A stretch of 64,000 bases of DNA from Neisseria sp. KEM232 (GTDB taxonomy: Bacteria; Pseudomonadota; Gammaproteobacteria; Burkholderiales; Neisseriaceae), in contig NZ_CP022527.1 in NCBI RefSeq assembly GCF_002237445.1, positions 744,001 to 808,000 of the forward strand, in the 5' to 3' direction. The position numbers and the translations under genes were made by a program. Below, in pieces: positions 47,116 to 55,085 of this stretch. The notes below the pieces were generated by a model, which was not told the origin of the DNA, did not search any database, and saw only the letters and a list, made by a program, of their open reading frames with translations. The first letter of the stretch is position 1. Each line of letters opens with the position of its first letter.

Positions 47116-47142
47116 GTTGTAGCAACGTGCAAGCATTGTAGC
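47116..47142. promoter_or_regulatory. Candidate operator/promoter of the toxin-antitoxin pair
   Basis: TTGTAGCA occurs twice as a direct repeat (47116-47123 and 47135-47142), 19 bases apart, about two helical turns. Read on the minus strand, the upstream copy contains a TACAAT -10-like hexamer. This is a plausible autoregulatory site for the antitoxin. Confidence 0.35.
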
Positions 47143-47277
47143 ACGGTTTGGGAAAAGCGTTTTCAGGCTGCCTTTGATGAATTTTTCTCACAACCGTTAC
47201 CAGAAATCCCCCGTTTTTCTCAAACAACAAACCCCGTATCATCCGCCCATTCCCATTCAATACGCAGGGCAAACCCA

Positions 47278-48348
47278 GTGAAATCCGTGAAAACCCTTTT
47301 ATCCACCGCTGTTATCAGCACACTTTTATTCGGAGCAAACGCCATGGCCGCAGACTACCGCAGCAATCCCTTCACGCTGACTTACGACCACGCCATCACA
47401 AAAAACGAAGCGGGCAAAGTGCAAATCCATCCCGTCAAATACGTGCAAAAACAGACCGGCATTGAAGTTGCCGCCAATGTGTACACGCCGGCGAACTTTG
47501 ACCCGAGCAAAAAATACCCGACCATCGTCGTCGCCCACCCGAACGGCGGCGTGAAAGAGCAAGTGGCGGGCTTGTACGCGCAAAAACTCGCTGAACAGGG
47601 CTACATCACCATCGCCTTTGACGCGGCGTACCAAGGCGCAAGCGGCGGCGCACCACGCTACACCGACAAACCGCAAAACCGCATTGAAGACATCCGTGCC
47701 GCCGCCGATTTCATCAGCCAATACAAGGGCGCAGACGCAGACGACCTCGGCCTGCTCGGCATTTGCGGCGGTGGCGGCTACTCCATCAAAGCCGCGCAAA
47801 CCGACAAACGCTTCAAATCCGTCGCCACCGTCAGTATGTTCAACACGGGCGATGCACGCCGCAACGGCTTTATGCGCTCACAAAAAGACACGGTGCATGA
47901 GCGACTTGCCGCCGCAGCCGAAGCCCGTGCCAAAGAAGCCGCCACCGGCGAAGTTGCCTACACCCCAGCCTTTGGCTTAGGCATGGCCCCCGAGCAAGTC
48001 GCCGCCATCAAAGTGGATTTGTACCGCCAAGGCTACGACTACTACGCCCAAAGCCACTTCCACCCCAACTCGCAAACCAACAGCACCGTGGCGAGCTTGG
48101 CGGACTTGATGGAATTTGACGTAAACACCAACGTGGACTTAATCAACCAACCGCTCTTGATGATTGCGGGAGACAAGGCAGACAGCCTGTATATGACCGA
48201 AGAAGTGTTCAAAAACGCCACGGGCACGCAAAACAAAGAGCTGTTTAAAATCAAAGGCGCAACGCATATCGAGACCTATTGGAAGCCCGAATATGTGAAG
48301 CAGATTGCCGACAAGCTGACCGATTTCTTTGGCAAAAACCTGAAATAG
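47278..48348 (+). CDS. Exported alpha/beta hydrolase (YcjY/dienelactone-hydrolase-like)
   Basis: The GTG at 47278 starts a protein with a Sec signal peptide (KTLLSTAVISTLLFGANAMAAD). The 356-residue alpha/beta hydrolase has the nucleophile elbow GICGGGGYS with Cys (about residue 163) where most hydrolases have Ser, as in dienelactone hydrolase. The acid is in IAGDKADS and the His in GATHIETYW. It resembles YcjY-type proteins of unknown substrate. A long open frame upstream (to 46960) overlaps the antitoxin region and is discarded. It precedes the flavodoxin gene; kingDUS sequences surround both. Confidence 0.85.
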   Translation: MKSVKTLLSTAVISTLLFGANAMAADYRSNPFTLTYDHAITKNEAGKVQIHPVKYVQKQTGIEVAANVYTPANFDPSKKYPTIVVAHPNGGVKEQVAGLYAQKLAEQGYITIAFDAAYQGASGGAPRYTDKPQNRIEDIRAAADFISQYKGADADDLGLLGICGGGGYSIKAAQTDKRFKSVATVSMFNTGDARRNGFMRSQKDTVHERLAAAAEARAKEAATGEVAYTPAFGLGMAPEQVAAIKVDLYRQGYDYYAQSHFHPNSQTNSTVASLADLMEFDVNTNVDLINQPLLMIAGDKADSLYMTEEVFKNATGTQNKELFKIKGATHIETYWKPEYVKQIADKLTDFFGKNLK

Positions 48349-48366
48349 GCAGCCTGAAACGCAAAA

Positions 48367-48395
48367 AGGCCGTCTGAAACGCTTTCAGACGGCCT
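48367..48395. terminator. DUS hairpin between hydrolase and flavodoxin genes
   Basis: AGGCCGTCTGAA (48367-48378) and TTCAGACGGCCT (48384-48395), directly preceded by a Kingella-type AGGCAGCCTGAA at about 48348. Confidence 0.6.
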
Positions 48396-48463
48396 TTGTC
48401 TGCCCCGCCATTGTTTTCAGGCTGCCTGAAAAGCCGTCTGAAACACCCGCACGAAAGCCCATT

Positions 48464-49021
48464 ATGAAATCCATCCTGCTTGTCCTTTCCCTATTCGCCG
48501 CCGTGCCCGCACAGGGAAAAGATTTGATTGTTTATCTAAGCCGCAGCCACAACACCGAAGCCGTCGCCAAAATCATTCAATCGGAAACGGGCGGCGATTT
48601 GGTTGCCATCGAACTGCAAACCCCATATCCCGCCGATTACCGCGCCACCGTTGAACAAGTACAGCGCGAAAACGAACGCGGCTACCTGCCGCCGCTGAAA
48701 ACCCGTATCAGCCCTGCGCAGTACGACCGCATTTTTATCGGCTTCCCCACTTGGGGTATGCGCCTGCCGCCACCTGTGAAAAGCCTGCTCGCCGCCCACG
48801 ATTTTGGCGGCAAAACCGTCATCCCCTTCAACACCAATGCGGGTTACGGCATCGGCAGCAGCTTTGACGAACTGCGCCGTTTGTGCCGCAACTGCCGCGT
48901 CGCTGAAGGCTATGCCACCGAAGGCGGCAAAGAGCGTGACGGGATTTTGTTTGTGATGCAGGGCGAAAAAGCGCAGCAGACACGCAGCCAAATCCGCCGC
49001 TGGCTGCAAAAGCTCAAATAA
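48464..49021 (+). CDS. Exported flavodoxin-like protein
   Basis: The 185-residue protein has a signal peptide (MKSILLVLSLFAAVPAQGK) and then a flavodoxin domain: YLSRSHNTEAVAKII binds FMN phosphate, FIGFPTWGMRLPPPVKSLL and VIPFNTNAGYGIGSSF form the isoalloxazine-binding loops. Flavodoxins are usually cytoplasmic; an exported one suggests a periplasmic electron carrier or quinone/flavin protein. Two nearby cysteines (RLCRNC) may form a disulfide. It follows the exported hydrolase, and the two may act together, but a DUS hairpin separates them. Confidence 0.82.
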   Translation: MKSILLVLSLFAAVPAQGKDLIVYLSRSHNTEAVAKIIQSETGGDLVAIELQTPYPADYRATVEQVQRENERGYLPPLKTRISPAQYDRIFIGFPTWGMRLPPPVKSLLAAHDFGGKTVIPFNTNAGYGIGSSFDELRRLCRNCRVAEGYATEGGKERDGILFVMQGEKAQQTRSQIRRWLQKLK

Positions 49022-49077
49022 ACGTTTTCAGGCTGCCTCAGTCTTCAATTTACCTAAACAACATAAGGAAAATAAAA

Positions 49078-49297
49078 GGGGCTGTACTAGATAAGCCCTA
49101 AATTCCACACCACCGGCGCAGCACTTTAAGCTGCTCGGAGGGTGTGCCAAAGTTAAAACGGAACTCGCATTCTTTCAAGAAAAGCGGGAAAGATTTACGG
49201 TCGATTCCATTGTATTTGCGCAGTACGCGCTTTGCCTGATTCCAGAAATTTTCAATGCCGTTGATATGGTTTTGTCTGTCGGCAAACAGCTTGCTGC
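49078..49297 (-). mobile_element. IS1016/IS1595-like insertion sequence remnant
   Basis: The minus strand, ending at TAG 49098-49100, encodes NHINGIENFWNQAKRVLRKYN and then FPLFLKECEFRFNF plus a short tail, the C-terminus of IS1595-family (IS1016-type) transposases. The outer end GGGGCTGTACTAGATAAGCC (49078-49097) matches that group's terminal repeat. The 5' part is missing: the homology stops near 49297, where an uptake-sequence pair begins. About 65 codons remain and the element cannot move on its own. Confidence 0.8.
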
Positions 49298-49362
49298 CGT
49301 CTGAAACGTTTCAGACGGCCTCAACGCCTGCCCGACAACCACAAGACAAAGGAAAACCGACT

Positions 49363-50295
49363 ATGTATCCGATTCAAGAACCCCGCCACAGCGGTCTGCT
49401 GCAAGTGTCCGAACTGCACCAAATCTACTGGGAAGAAAGCGGCAATCCAGACGGCATCCCCGTTATCTTCCTGCACGGCGGCCCCGGCGCGGGCGCGTCG
49501 CCGCAGTCGCGCGGCTTTTTCAACCCCGAAAAATACCGCGTTATCATCATCGACCAGCGCGGCTGCGGCCGCTCGCTGCCCTATGCCGAAACGCGTGAAA
49601 ACACCACTTGGGATTTGGTGGCCGACATCGAAAAAGTGCGCGAAATGCTCGGCATCGAAAGCTGGCTGGTGTTCGGCGGCTCGTGGGGCAGCACCCTGTC
49701 GCTGGCCTACGCCGAAACCCATCCCGAACGCGTGCGCGGCCTGATACTGCGCGGCATTTTCCTCTGCCGCCAGCTCGAAATCGACTGGCTCAACGAAGCA
49801 GGCGGCGTCAGCATGGTTTATCCCGCGCAATGGCAGCGCTACCTCGCGCAAGTGCCGCCGGAAAAACACGGCGAACTGGTGCAGAGCTACCACGCCCTGC
49901 TCAACTCGCCCGACCGCGCCACCGCCCTGGCCGCCGCCAAAGCCTGGGCCGACTGGGAAAACTACCTCGTCTGCTTCGAGCCGCAGGAGAGCGACGAAGA
50001 CGCGGAAAAATCGCTGGCCATCGCCCGCTTGGAAAACCATTATTTCGTCCACCTCGGCTGGTTCGGCGACGGGCGCGGCCTGCTGGAAAACGCACACAAA
50101 ATCCGCCACATCCCCACCGTTATCGTGCAGGGACGCTACGATTTGTGCACCCCCACCCGCAGCGCGTGGGACTTGAAACAGGCACTGCCCGAAGCCGATT
50201 TGCGCATTATCCAGGGCGGTCACGCCGCATCCGAACCCGCCCTTTCCGCCGCACTGGTGGAGGCAACCGACGAATTCGCCAAACGCTTGGCCTGA
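49363..50295 (+). CDS. pip: Proline iminopeptidase
   Basis: Pip removes N-terminal proline from peptides; the Neisseria enzyme is well known and used in species identification. The 310-residue alpha/beta hydrolase has HGGPGAG (oxyanion), the nucleophile elbow GGSWGSTLSLAYA, the acid in QGRYDLCTP and the catalytic His in IQGGHAASEP. I start at 49363; longer frames begin in the IS remnant. The 310-residue length fits the gonococcal enzyme. Confidence 0.95.
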   Translation: MYPIQEPRHSGLLQVSELHQIYWEESGNPDGIPVIFLHGGPGAGASPQSRGFFNPEKYRVIIIDQRGCGRSLPYAETRENTTWDLVADIEKVREMLGIESWLVFGGSWGSTLSLAYAETHPERVRGLILRGIFLCRQLEIDWLNEAGGVSMVYPAQWQRYLAQVPPEKHGELVQSYHALLNSPDRATALAAAKAWADWENYLVCFEPQESDEDAEKSLAIARLENHYFVHLGWFGDGRGLLENAHKIRHIPTVIVQGRYDLCTPTRSAWDLKQALPEADLRIIQGGHAASEPALSAALVEATDEFAKRLA

Positions 50296-50407
50296 ACCGA
50301 GCAAGCGTTGCGGGCGACAGGCAGAAGGCCGTCTGAATGCGGACTTTAACTTCGTTTGGAGCTTCGTATTCAGACGGCCTCGGATTTGAGGCCGTCTGAA
50401 TGCGAAA

Positions 50408-50447
50408 AGGCCGTCTGAAACGCACGGACAGCGTTTTCAGACGGCCT
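50408..50447. terminator. DUS hairpin after pip
   Basis: AGGCCGTCTGAA (50408-50419) and TTCAGACGGCCT (50436-50447). Another DUS pair precedes it at about 50327-50381. Confidence 0.55.
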
Positions 50448-50467
50448 TTTTATCCGATTGAGGCAAC

Positions 50468-50497
50468 AGAAAAGCAGGCTGCGCAGCCTGCTTTTCT
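50468..50497. terminator. Perfect 30-base palindrome terminator between pip and DUF945 gene
   Basis: AGAAAAGCAGGCTGC is followed immediately by its exact reverse complement. The A- and T-rich ends suit termination from both directions; it lies between two convergent genes. It does not contain the AG-DUS. Confidence 0.7.
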
Positions 50498-50510
50498 GAT
50501 ACCGGGTGTT

Positions 50511-52106
50511 TTATCCGCCGGATCCGGCCGGTTCGGGCTCGGATCCGGTTTGCGTTTCGGCATCGTCTCCGTCGGCCAGGTCGTCGAATTCGGGTTCGAC
50601 TTCAAACACTTTGCCATTGAGCTTCATGCGGCCTTGGGCGATTTCGATGCGGGTGGCGATGTTGCCGTCGTCGTCGAGGGTGAGGAAGCCTTGTCCGGCC
50701 ATGTTGCGCACGGTGCTCTGCACCATCAGGCGCAGGGTTTCGTCGATGTCGTCGACGGCTGCTGTGCCTTCCGCTTCGTCTTCGGGATTGACGGTAAACA
50801 GGCTGCGCGCCTGGCTGACGGCCATGTTTTCCAAAAGCGGCTCGGGCACGTTGAAACGGAATTCGGCCTGCGTTTTTTTCAGCATGGCGGCAAAGTCGTC
50901 CAAATCGCCGCGCGTGAGGCCGTTGAAGGCGATTTGGCCGTCGGCGTGGATTTTGCCCTGCGGCAGGGAGAAGTCGAAGGTGCGGACTTTGATGACGGGG
51001 TTTCCTGTGAAGAGGCCGGAGGCTTCGTTGCGGGCGGTGTGCAGCAGGGCGGCGCGGATGTCGTCTTCGCTCATGTTTTTCGAGGCGATTTCGGCCAGCT
51101 TGCGTTTGACGGCCAGCAGCGAGGCGGCTTCGAGATGTTCGGCGGCAACGTTGATGTCGAGCGGGCCGTAGGTGTCGTTGCCGTAGGCGAGTTTGTCGAA
51201 GCGGAAGCGGCCTTCGCTGCTTGCCCAGCCGCCCTCTTCGTTCATGGTGGTGTCGAAGCGCAGGTTTTCTACGGTAATTTTGGACGGGGGGACGGTGCCG
51301 GTGGGGTTGATGAAAGCACCGATCTGCAAATCGGTGACGAGATTGACCAGCTCGTTGAGCTTGATGTTGTAGTCCAAGCCTTCCTGCCATTGCAAGGCTA
51401 GGCGGTCGAGTTTGAAGCTGCTGCTGCCGACGGCGAGTTTGCTCGGGCTGTCGTAGGTGTCGCTGCCGATGTGCAGGTTTTCCAGCACGATGTCGCCTTT
51501 GTCGGCCAGTTTGACGTGCAGGCCGGGGGCGGTGTAGCCGCTTTTGTAGTTTTGCCAGCCTGCGGTGTAGTCGGTCTGCCCTTCGAGGCCTTTCCAGTTG
51601 AGGGCGATGCCGGAGAGTTCGTCGTAATCGAAAGCGGGGATGCTGAGGTTCAGACGGCCTGAGCCGCCAAAACCGATGGTGTTGGTTAGGGAAACGGGGG
51701 TTTTGTCGCCGAAAAAGCGTTTCAGCACTTTTTCCGATTCGGCGCGGTAGCGAAATTCGCTCTCCACTTTCGCAGCGGCCAAACCGCCGGCAAATGGGGC
51801 GTGTCGGATATGGTTGACGACGGTAACCGGTTCGGAAAGCACGGTTTTCAGGTTGTCGGGCAGATAGGCAGCGGCATTGTTGAGCAACGTCGGTTTGAGG
51901 CGCACCTGCAGCGTTTCGGTGGAGGAAAACCAGCCGCGATCGTAAGTGCGCGATTCGACCGTGACGAAACTGCTTTCCTGCAGCAGGCGGTATTGCCCGT
52001 CCAGCACCGTTTCGGCCTGTTTGCCGAAATAATAGGGCAGCCCGCCGACCACTGCGGCGGCCGCAGCGGCGAGACCCGCCAAACCCGCAACCAGTTTTTT
52101 CTTCAT
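50511..52106 (-). CDS. DUF945 family protein (YdgA-like)
   Basis: The 531-residue protein has an N-terminal membrane anchor (KKLVAGLAGLAAAAAAVVGG) followed by PYYFGKQAETVLDGQY, the DUF945 opening, and TYDRGWFSSTETLQVRL. The remainder is a long periplasmic beta-rich region; the C-terminus is acidic and low-complexity (EPEFDDLADGDDAETQT). Family members such as E. coli YdgA have no firm role but belong to the wider AsmA-like/envelope group. I start at 52106; upstream in-frame codons lack an RBS. Confidence 0.82.
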   Translation of the reverse strand: MKKKLVAGLAGLAAAAAAVVGGLPYYFGKQAETVLDGQYRLLQESSFVTVESRTYDRGWFSSTETLQVRLKPTLLNNAAAYLPDNLKTVLSEPVTVVNHIRHAPFAGGLAAAKVESEFRYRAESEKVLKRFFGDKTPVSLTNTIGFGGSGRLNLSIPAFDYDELSGIALNWKGLEGQTDYTAGWQNYKSGYTAPGLHVKLADKGDIVLENLHIGSDTYDSPSKLAVGSSSFKLDRLALQWQEGLDYNIKLNELVNLVTDLQIGAFINPTGTVPPSKITVENLRFDTTMNEEGGWASSEGRFRFDKLAYGNDTYGPLDINVAAEHLEAASLLAVKRKLAEIASKNMSEDDIRAALLHTARNEASGLFTGNPVIKVRTFDFSLPQGKIHADGQIAFNGLTRGDLDDFAAMLKKTQAEFRFNVPEPLLENMAVSQARSLFTVNPEDEAEGTAAVDDIDETLRLMVQSTVRNMAGQGFLTLDDDGNIATRIEIAQGRMKLNGKVFEVEPEFDDLADGDDAETQTGSEPEPAGSGG

Positions 52107-52254
52107 CGTGACGCAATGCCTGAAATTCAAAGGCGGCAAGCATAGCACCATTTGCCCGCTTTGTCTTTTCAGACGGCCTTTTGCGGCGCGAAAAAAGCCT
52201 TTTTCCGCCGCCCGTATCCGCTATAATGGCGGCCTTGCAAACAGGAGCAGAACC

Positions 52255-52443
52255 ATGTACGACTACCAATCCGACGCCACCAAATTCCTCAACGAATACA
52301 TAGAAAAACACCCCGAAGAAGCCGAACGCCGTCTGAAAAACCGCGGCCTCTTGTGGGATGTCGAACTCAATCCCGAAGAAGAAAAGGAATTTGCCGCCGC
52401 CAAAGTGGCGAAAAAACCCTACACCTACTATTCCTACGACTAA
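52255..52443 (+). CDS. DUF3460 family small protein
   Basis: The 62-residue protein MYDYQSDATKFLNEYIEKHP with GLLWDVELNPEEE matches DUF3460, a short family restricted mainly to betaproteobacteria, often beside ribonucleotide or segregation genes. Function unknown. CAGGAGCAGAACC gives a good RBS. The methyltransferase gene starts 10 bases after its stop, so they are probably co-transcribed. Confidence 0.85.
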   Translation: MYDYQSDATKFLNEYIEKHPEEAERRLKNRGLLWDVELNPEEEKEFAAAKVAKKPYTYYSYD

Positions 52444-52453
52444 CCTCCGCCGC

Positions 52454-53140
52454 ATGAGCATCCGCGCCACCGCCGCCACGCCCGGGCTTCTCGCCTATCT
52501 GCGCGGCATCAACCCCGCCGAACACCCCGCCCTCACCCGTCTGCGCGAACGCACCGCGCAACACCGCATGGGCAAAATGGCTGTCGCCCCCGAGCAGGCG
52601 GCCGTTTTGGCTTGGCTCGCACGACTCACAGGCGCGGAAAACTATTTGGAAATCGGCGTTTTCACCGGTTACAGCAGCACCGCCGTCGCCCTCGCCCTGC
52701 CCGAACACGGCCGCGTCACCGCCTGCGACATCAACGCCGCCTACACCGAATACGCCCGCCAAGCCTGGCAGGACGCGGGCGTGGCGCACAAAATCAGCCT
52801 GCACCTGCAACCGGCCATCTTCACCCTCGACGAACTCCTCGCCGCCGGACGCGCCGACAGCTACGATATTGCCTTTATCGACGCCGACAAAGCCCCCACC
52901 CCGCATTACTACGAACGCTGCCTGCGCCTCGTGCGTCCCGGCGGCATCATCGCCATCGACAACCTCCTGCTCGGCGGCCGCGTTATCGAACAGGCGCGGG
53001 AAGACGACCCGCCCGCCCTTCCCGTTATCCGCGCCTTCAACGCCGCCCTGCCGCACGATACCCGCATCGAACCCCTCACCCTGCCCCTGGGCGACGGCCT
53101 CACCCTGCTGCGCAAACGCCCGCACCCCGAGGCCGTCTGA
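52454..53140 (+). CDS. Class I SAM-dependent O-methyltransferase
   Basis: The 228-residue protein fits the caffeoyl-CoA/catechol O-methyltransferase group (family 3): EIGVFTGYSSTAVALALPEHG for SAM binding, VTACDINAAYTEYAR, FIDADKAPTPHYYE for the metal and SAM, and GGIIAIDNLLLGGRV. The methyl acceptor is unknown. The TGA stop is part of a DUS (HPEAV). It follows DUF3460 closely and precedes the TPR lipoprotein gene by 18 bases, suggesting a three-gene unit. Confidence 0.9.
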   Translation: MSIRATAATPGLLAYLRGINPAEHPALTRLRERTAQHRMGKMAVAPEQAAVLAWLARLTGAENYLEIGVFTGYSSTAVALALPEHGRVTACDINAAYTEYARQAWQDAGVAHKISLHLQPAIFTLDELLAAGRADSYDIAFIDADKAPTPHYYERCLRLVRPGGIIAIDNLLLGGRVIEQAREDDPPALPVIRAFNAALPHDTRIEPLTLPLGDGLTLLRKRPHPEAV

Positions 53141-53158
53141 AAAAACGCCGCACGACAT

Positions 53159-53806
53159 ATGAAACTCCCCTTCCCTGCCGCCATCCTCCTGCTTACCGCC
53201 TGCGCCACCGCGCCCCAAAATGGCAATACGCCCGCTGCCGAAACCGCATCCGCAGAAACCGCCGTCCCCTACCCTGTGCCCGACCTGCAAAGCCAGATCG
53301 ACAGCCTCGGCACGGAAATCGCCCGCCTCAACGGCCAAATCGAAGCCCTGCAAACGCGCATCAAACGGCTCGAACACCCCAGCCGCCGTGTCGCGCCCGT
53401 CCGCACCGCCGAAGCCGCGCCGCCTGCCGCCGCACTTCCTGCGCCCGACCCGCTTGCCGCCGCCCGCAAACAATACCGCAGCGGCAACTACGCCGCCGCC
53501 GCCCGCCTGCTGCAAGCGTCCGAAAGCGGCGGCAGCGGCAGCCCCGCCGACCGCCAGGGCATGCACCTGCTGCTGCAAAGCCACCAAAAACTCGGCAACT
53601 GCCAGTCGGTTATCAACATCGGCAACCGCTACGTCTCGCGTTTCCGCAACAGCCCCGAAGCCGCCGACACCCTGTTTGCCGTCGGCCAGTGCCAGTGGAA
53701 CATCCAGCAGCGCGACGTCGCCCGCGACACCTGGCGCAAACTGATGCGCCTCTACCCCGCCAGCGCCGCCGCCAAAAAAGCCGCGCAGCACGCCGACAAA
53801 TACTGA
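53159..53806 (+). CDS. TPR lipoprotein, CpoB/YbgF-like
   Basis: The 215-residue protein has a lipobox (LLLTAC, Cys at 15), a coiled coil (DLQSQIDSLGTEIARLNGQIEALQTRIKRLE, about 43-73), a Pro/Ala-rich linker and a C-terminal TPR region (ARKQYRSGNYAAAARLLQ onward). This coiled-coil/TPR order is that of CpoB (YbgF), which coordinates outer-membrane constriction with PBP1B and Tol-Pal. Here it is lipidated and no tol-pal genes adjoin it, so the assignment is by architecture only. Confidence 0.75.
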   Translation: MKLPFPAAILLLTACATAPQNGNTPAAETASAETAVPYPVPDLQSQIDSLGTEIARLNGQIEALQTRIKRLEHPSRRVAPVRTAEAAPPAAALPAPDPLAAARKQYRSGNYAAAARLLQASESGGSGSPADRQGMHLLLQSHQKLGNCQSVINIGNRYVSRFRNSPEAADTLFAVGQCQWNIQQRDVARDTWRKLMRLYPASAAAKKAAQHADKY

Positions 53807-54181
53807 AAACACCTTTTTTCGGAAACCTCCTAACCAAGAACCCTTCTTCAATCCGCTTACCAAAGGCCGTCTGAAAACGTATCCCACCGCTACGCAACGG
53901 TATCGCGCAAACACACGTAGCCGCCGATGTCCCGTCAGCCTGCGTCAGGCTTTGCCATCCGCAAACCACCGAATGCCCGCAGCACATACCCGGCGCCGAT
54001 GCTTGGAGGCCGTCTGAAAACTCATTTTGCCGCGACGCACGCGGTTTCCGATATACGGACACAGCACAGGCAGGACAATCCGTCAGAACACAGGCGCAGC
54101 ACATTCCCTTTTCAGAAACCTCAACGACGCGAAAACCTCCGTCTGCAAACCGTTTCCCAACCCCAACAGAAAGGCAAAAAC
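53807..54181. other. Gene-free stretch before purE
   Basis: This 375-base gap has two unpaired AG-DUS (near 53863 and 54008), a fragment of the CGACGCACGCGGTTT repeat module (about 54033-54050) and a small GCCTGCGTCAGGC hairpin. I see no gene, riboswitch or tRNA in it. Confidence 0.5.
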
Positions 54182-54670
54182 ATGGCCAAAATCGGCATCA
54201 TCATGGGCAGCAACAGCGACTGGCCCGTTATGGAACACGCCGCCCGCGTGCTGCAAGAGTTCGGCATCGCCTGCGAAACCCGCGTCGTTTCCGCCCACCG
54301 CACCCCCGACCTGATGTTCGAATACGCCCAAACCGCCCGCGAACGCGGCATCCAAGCCATCATCGCAGGCGCAGGCGGCGCGGCGCACCTCCCCGGTATG
54401 GTGGCCGCGAAAACCACCGTGCCCGTGCTCGGCGTGCCCGTACCGAGCAAATACCTGCGCGGCGAAGACTCGCTGCTCTCCATCGTGCAGATGCCCAAGG
54501 GCATCCCCGTCGCCACCTTTGCCATCGGCGAAGCGGGGGCGGCCAACGCGGCGCTGTTTGCCGTTTCCCTGCTCGCCAACCACGATCCCGCACTGGCGGA
54601 AAAACTCGCGCAGTTCCGCGAAACGCAAAAGCAGACCGTGCTGGCGATGGAGCTGCCTGAGGCCGGTTAG
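54182..54670 (+). CDS. purE: 5-(carboxyamino)imidazole ribonucleotide mutase
   Basis: PurE moves the carboxyl of N5-CAIR to CAIR in purine synthesis. The 162-residue protein starts KIGIIMGSNSDWPVM and has VVSAHRTPDLM, IAGAGGAAHLPGM and the VPVPSKYLRGEDSLLSIVQMP region, all class I PurE signatures. The start follows CAGAAAGG. Downstream a DUS pair (about 54727-54756) terminates it; purK is not in the window. Confidence 0.97.
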   Translation: MAKIGIIMGSNSDWPVMEHAARVLQEFGIACETRVVSAHRTPDLMFEYAQTARERGIQAIIAGAGGAAHLPGMVAAKTTVPVLGVPVPSKYLRGEDSLLSIVQMPKGIPVATFAIGEAGAANAALFAVSLLANHDPALAEKLAQFRETQKQTVLAMELPEAG

Positions 54671-54869
54671 ACCGTCTGAAAGCGCGGCTTTAAGGAAACC
54701 AAAACGCATCGGCCTGTCGCAACAAGAGGCCGTCTGAATGCTTTTCAGACGGCCTCTTTCTTTGCACCCGACTGGATGCGTGCGCCCACATGCTGCCGCT
54801 GAAAAGGCCGTCTGAAAACCGGATTGCAGGTTTTCAGACGGCCTTTTGTTTCATCAAGCCAAGCCGTAT

Positions 54870-55085
54870 CTAGCAGCACCGTCCGCCGTTTGCGCCGCAG
54901 CGGCGTTTGCGGCAGTAGTCTTGGAACTGCTGTTCGCTCATCACGGGGGCGTTGGGATTGTGTCTGCGCTGTTGTGCCACGTAGTTTTCATAATCCGGCA
55001 CGCCCGCCATCAGGTTGGCCGTGAGCTTGGCGGTTTTCCAAAACGCGGCGAGTTTGCGTTTTATCGCGGCTTTATGATGCTTCAC
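54870..55085 (-). CDS. YbdD/YjiX family small protein
   Basis: The 71-residue protein has the DUF466 pattern: LAAFWKTAKLTANLMAGVPDYENYVAQQRRHNP and a Cys-rich tail (CRKRRCGANGGRCC). In E. coli YbdD and YjiX are encoded immediately after cstA and btsT and support pyruvate uptake by them. Here the gene overlaps the 3' end of cstA by 14 bases on the same strand, so the partnership is conserved. Confidence 0.9.
   Translation of the reverse strand: MKHHKAAIKRKLAAFWKTAKLTANLMAGVPDYENYVAQQRRHNPNAPVMSEQQFQDYCRKRRCGANGGRCC

Noticed and set aside
46960..47277. N-terminal extension of the alpha/beta hydrolase frame
   Set aside because: The extension overlaps the antitoxin gene antisense and would bury the signal peptide; the GTG at 47278 fits export.
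53807..54181. Purine-type riboswitch before purE
   Set aside because: I found no conserved three-way-junction core or TATA-flanked stems; the gap looks like plain intergenic sequence with repeat fragments.
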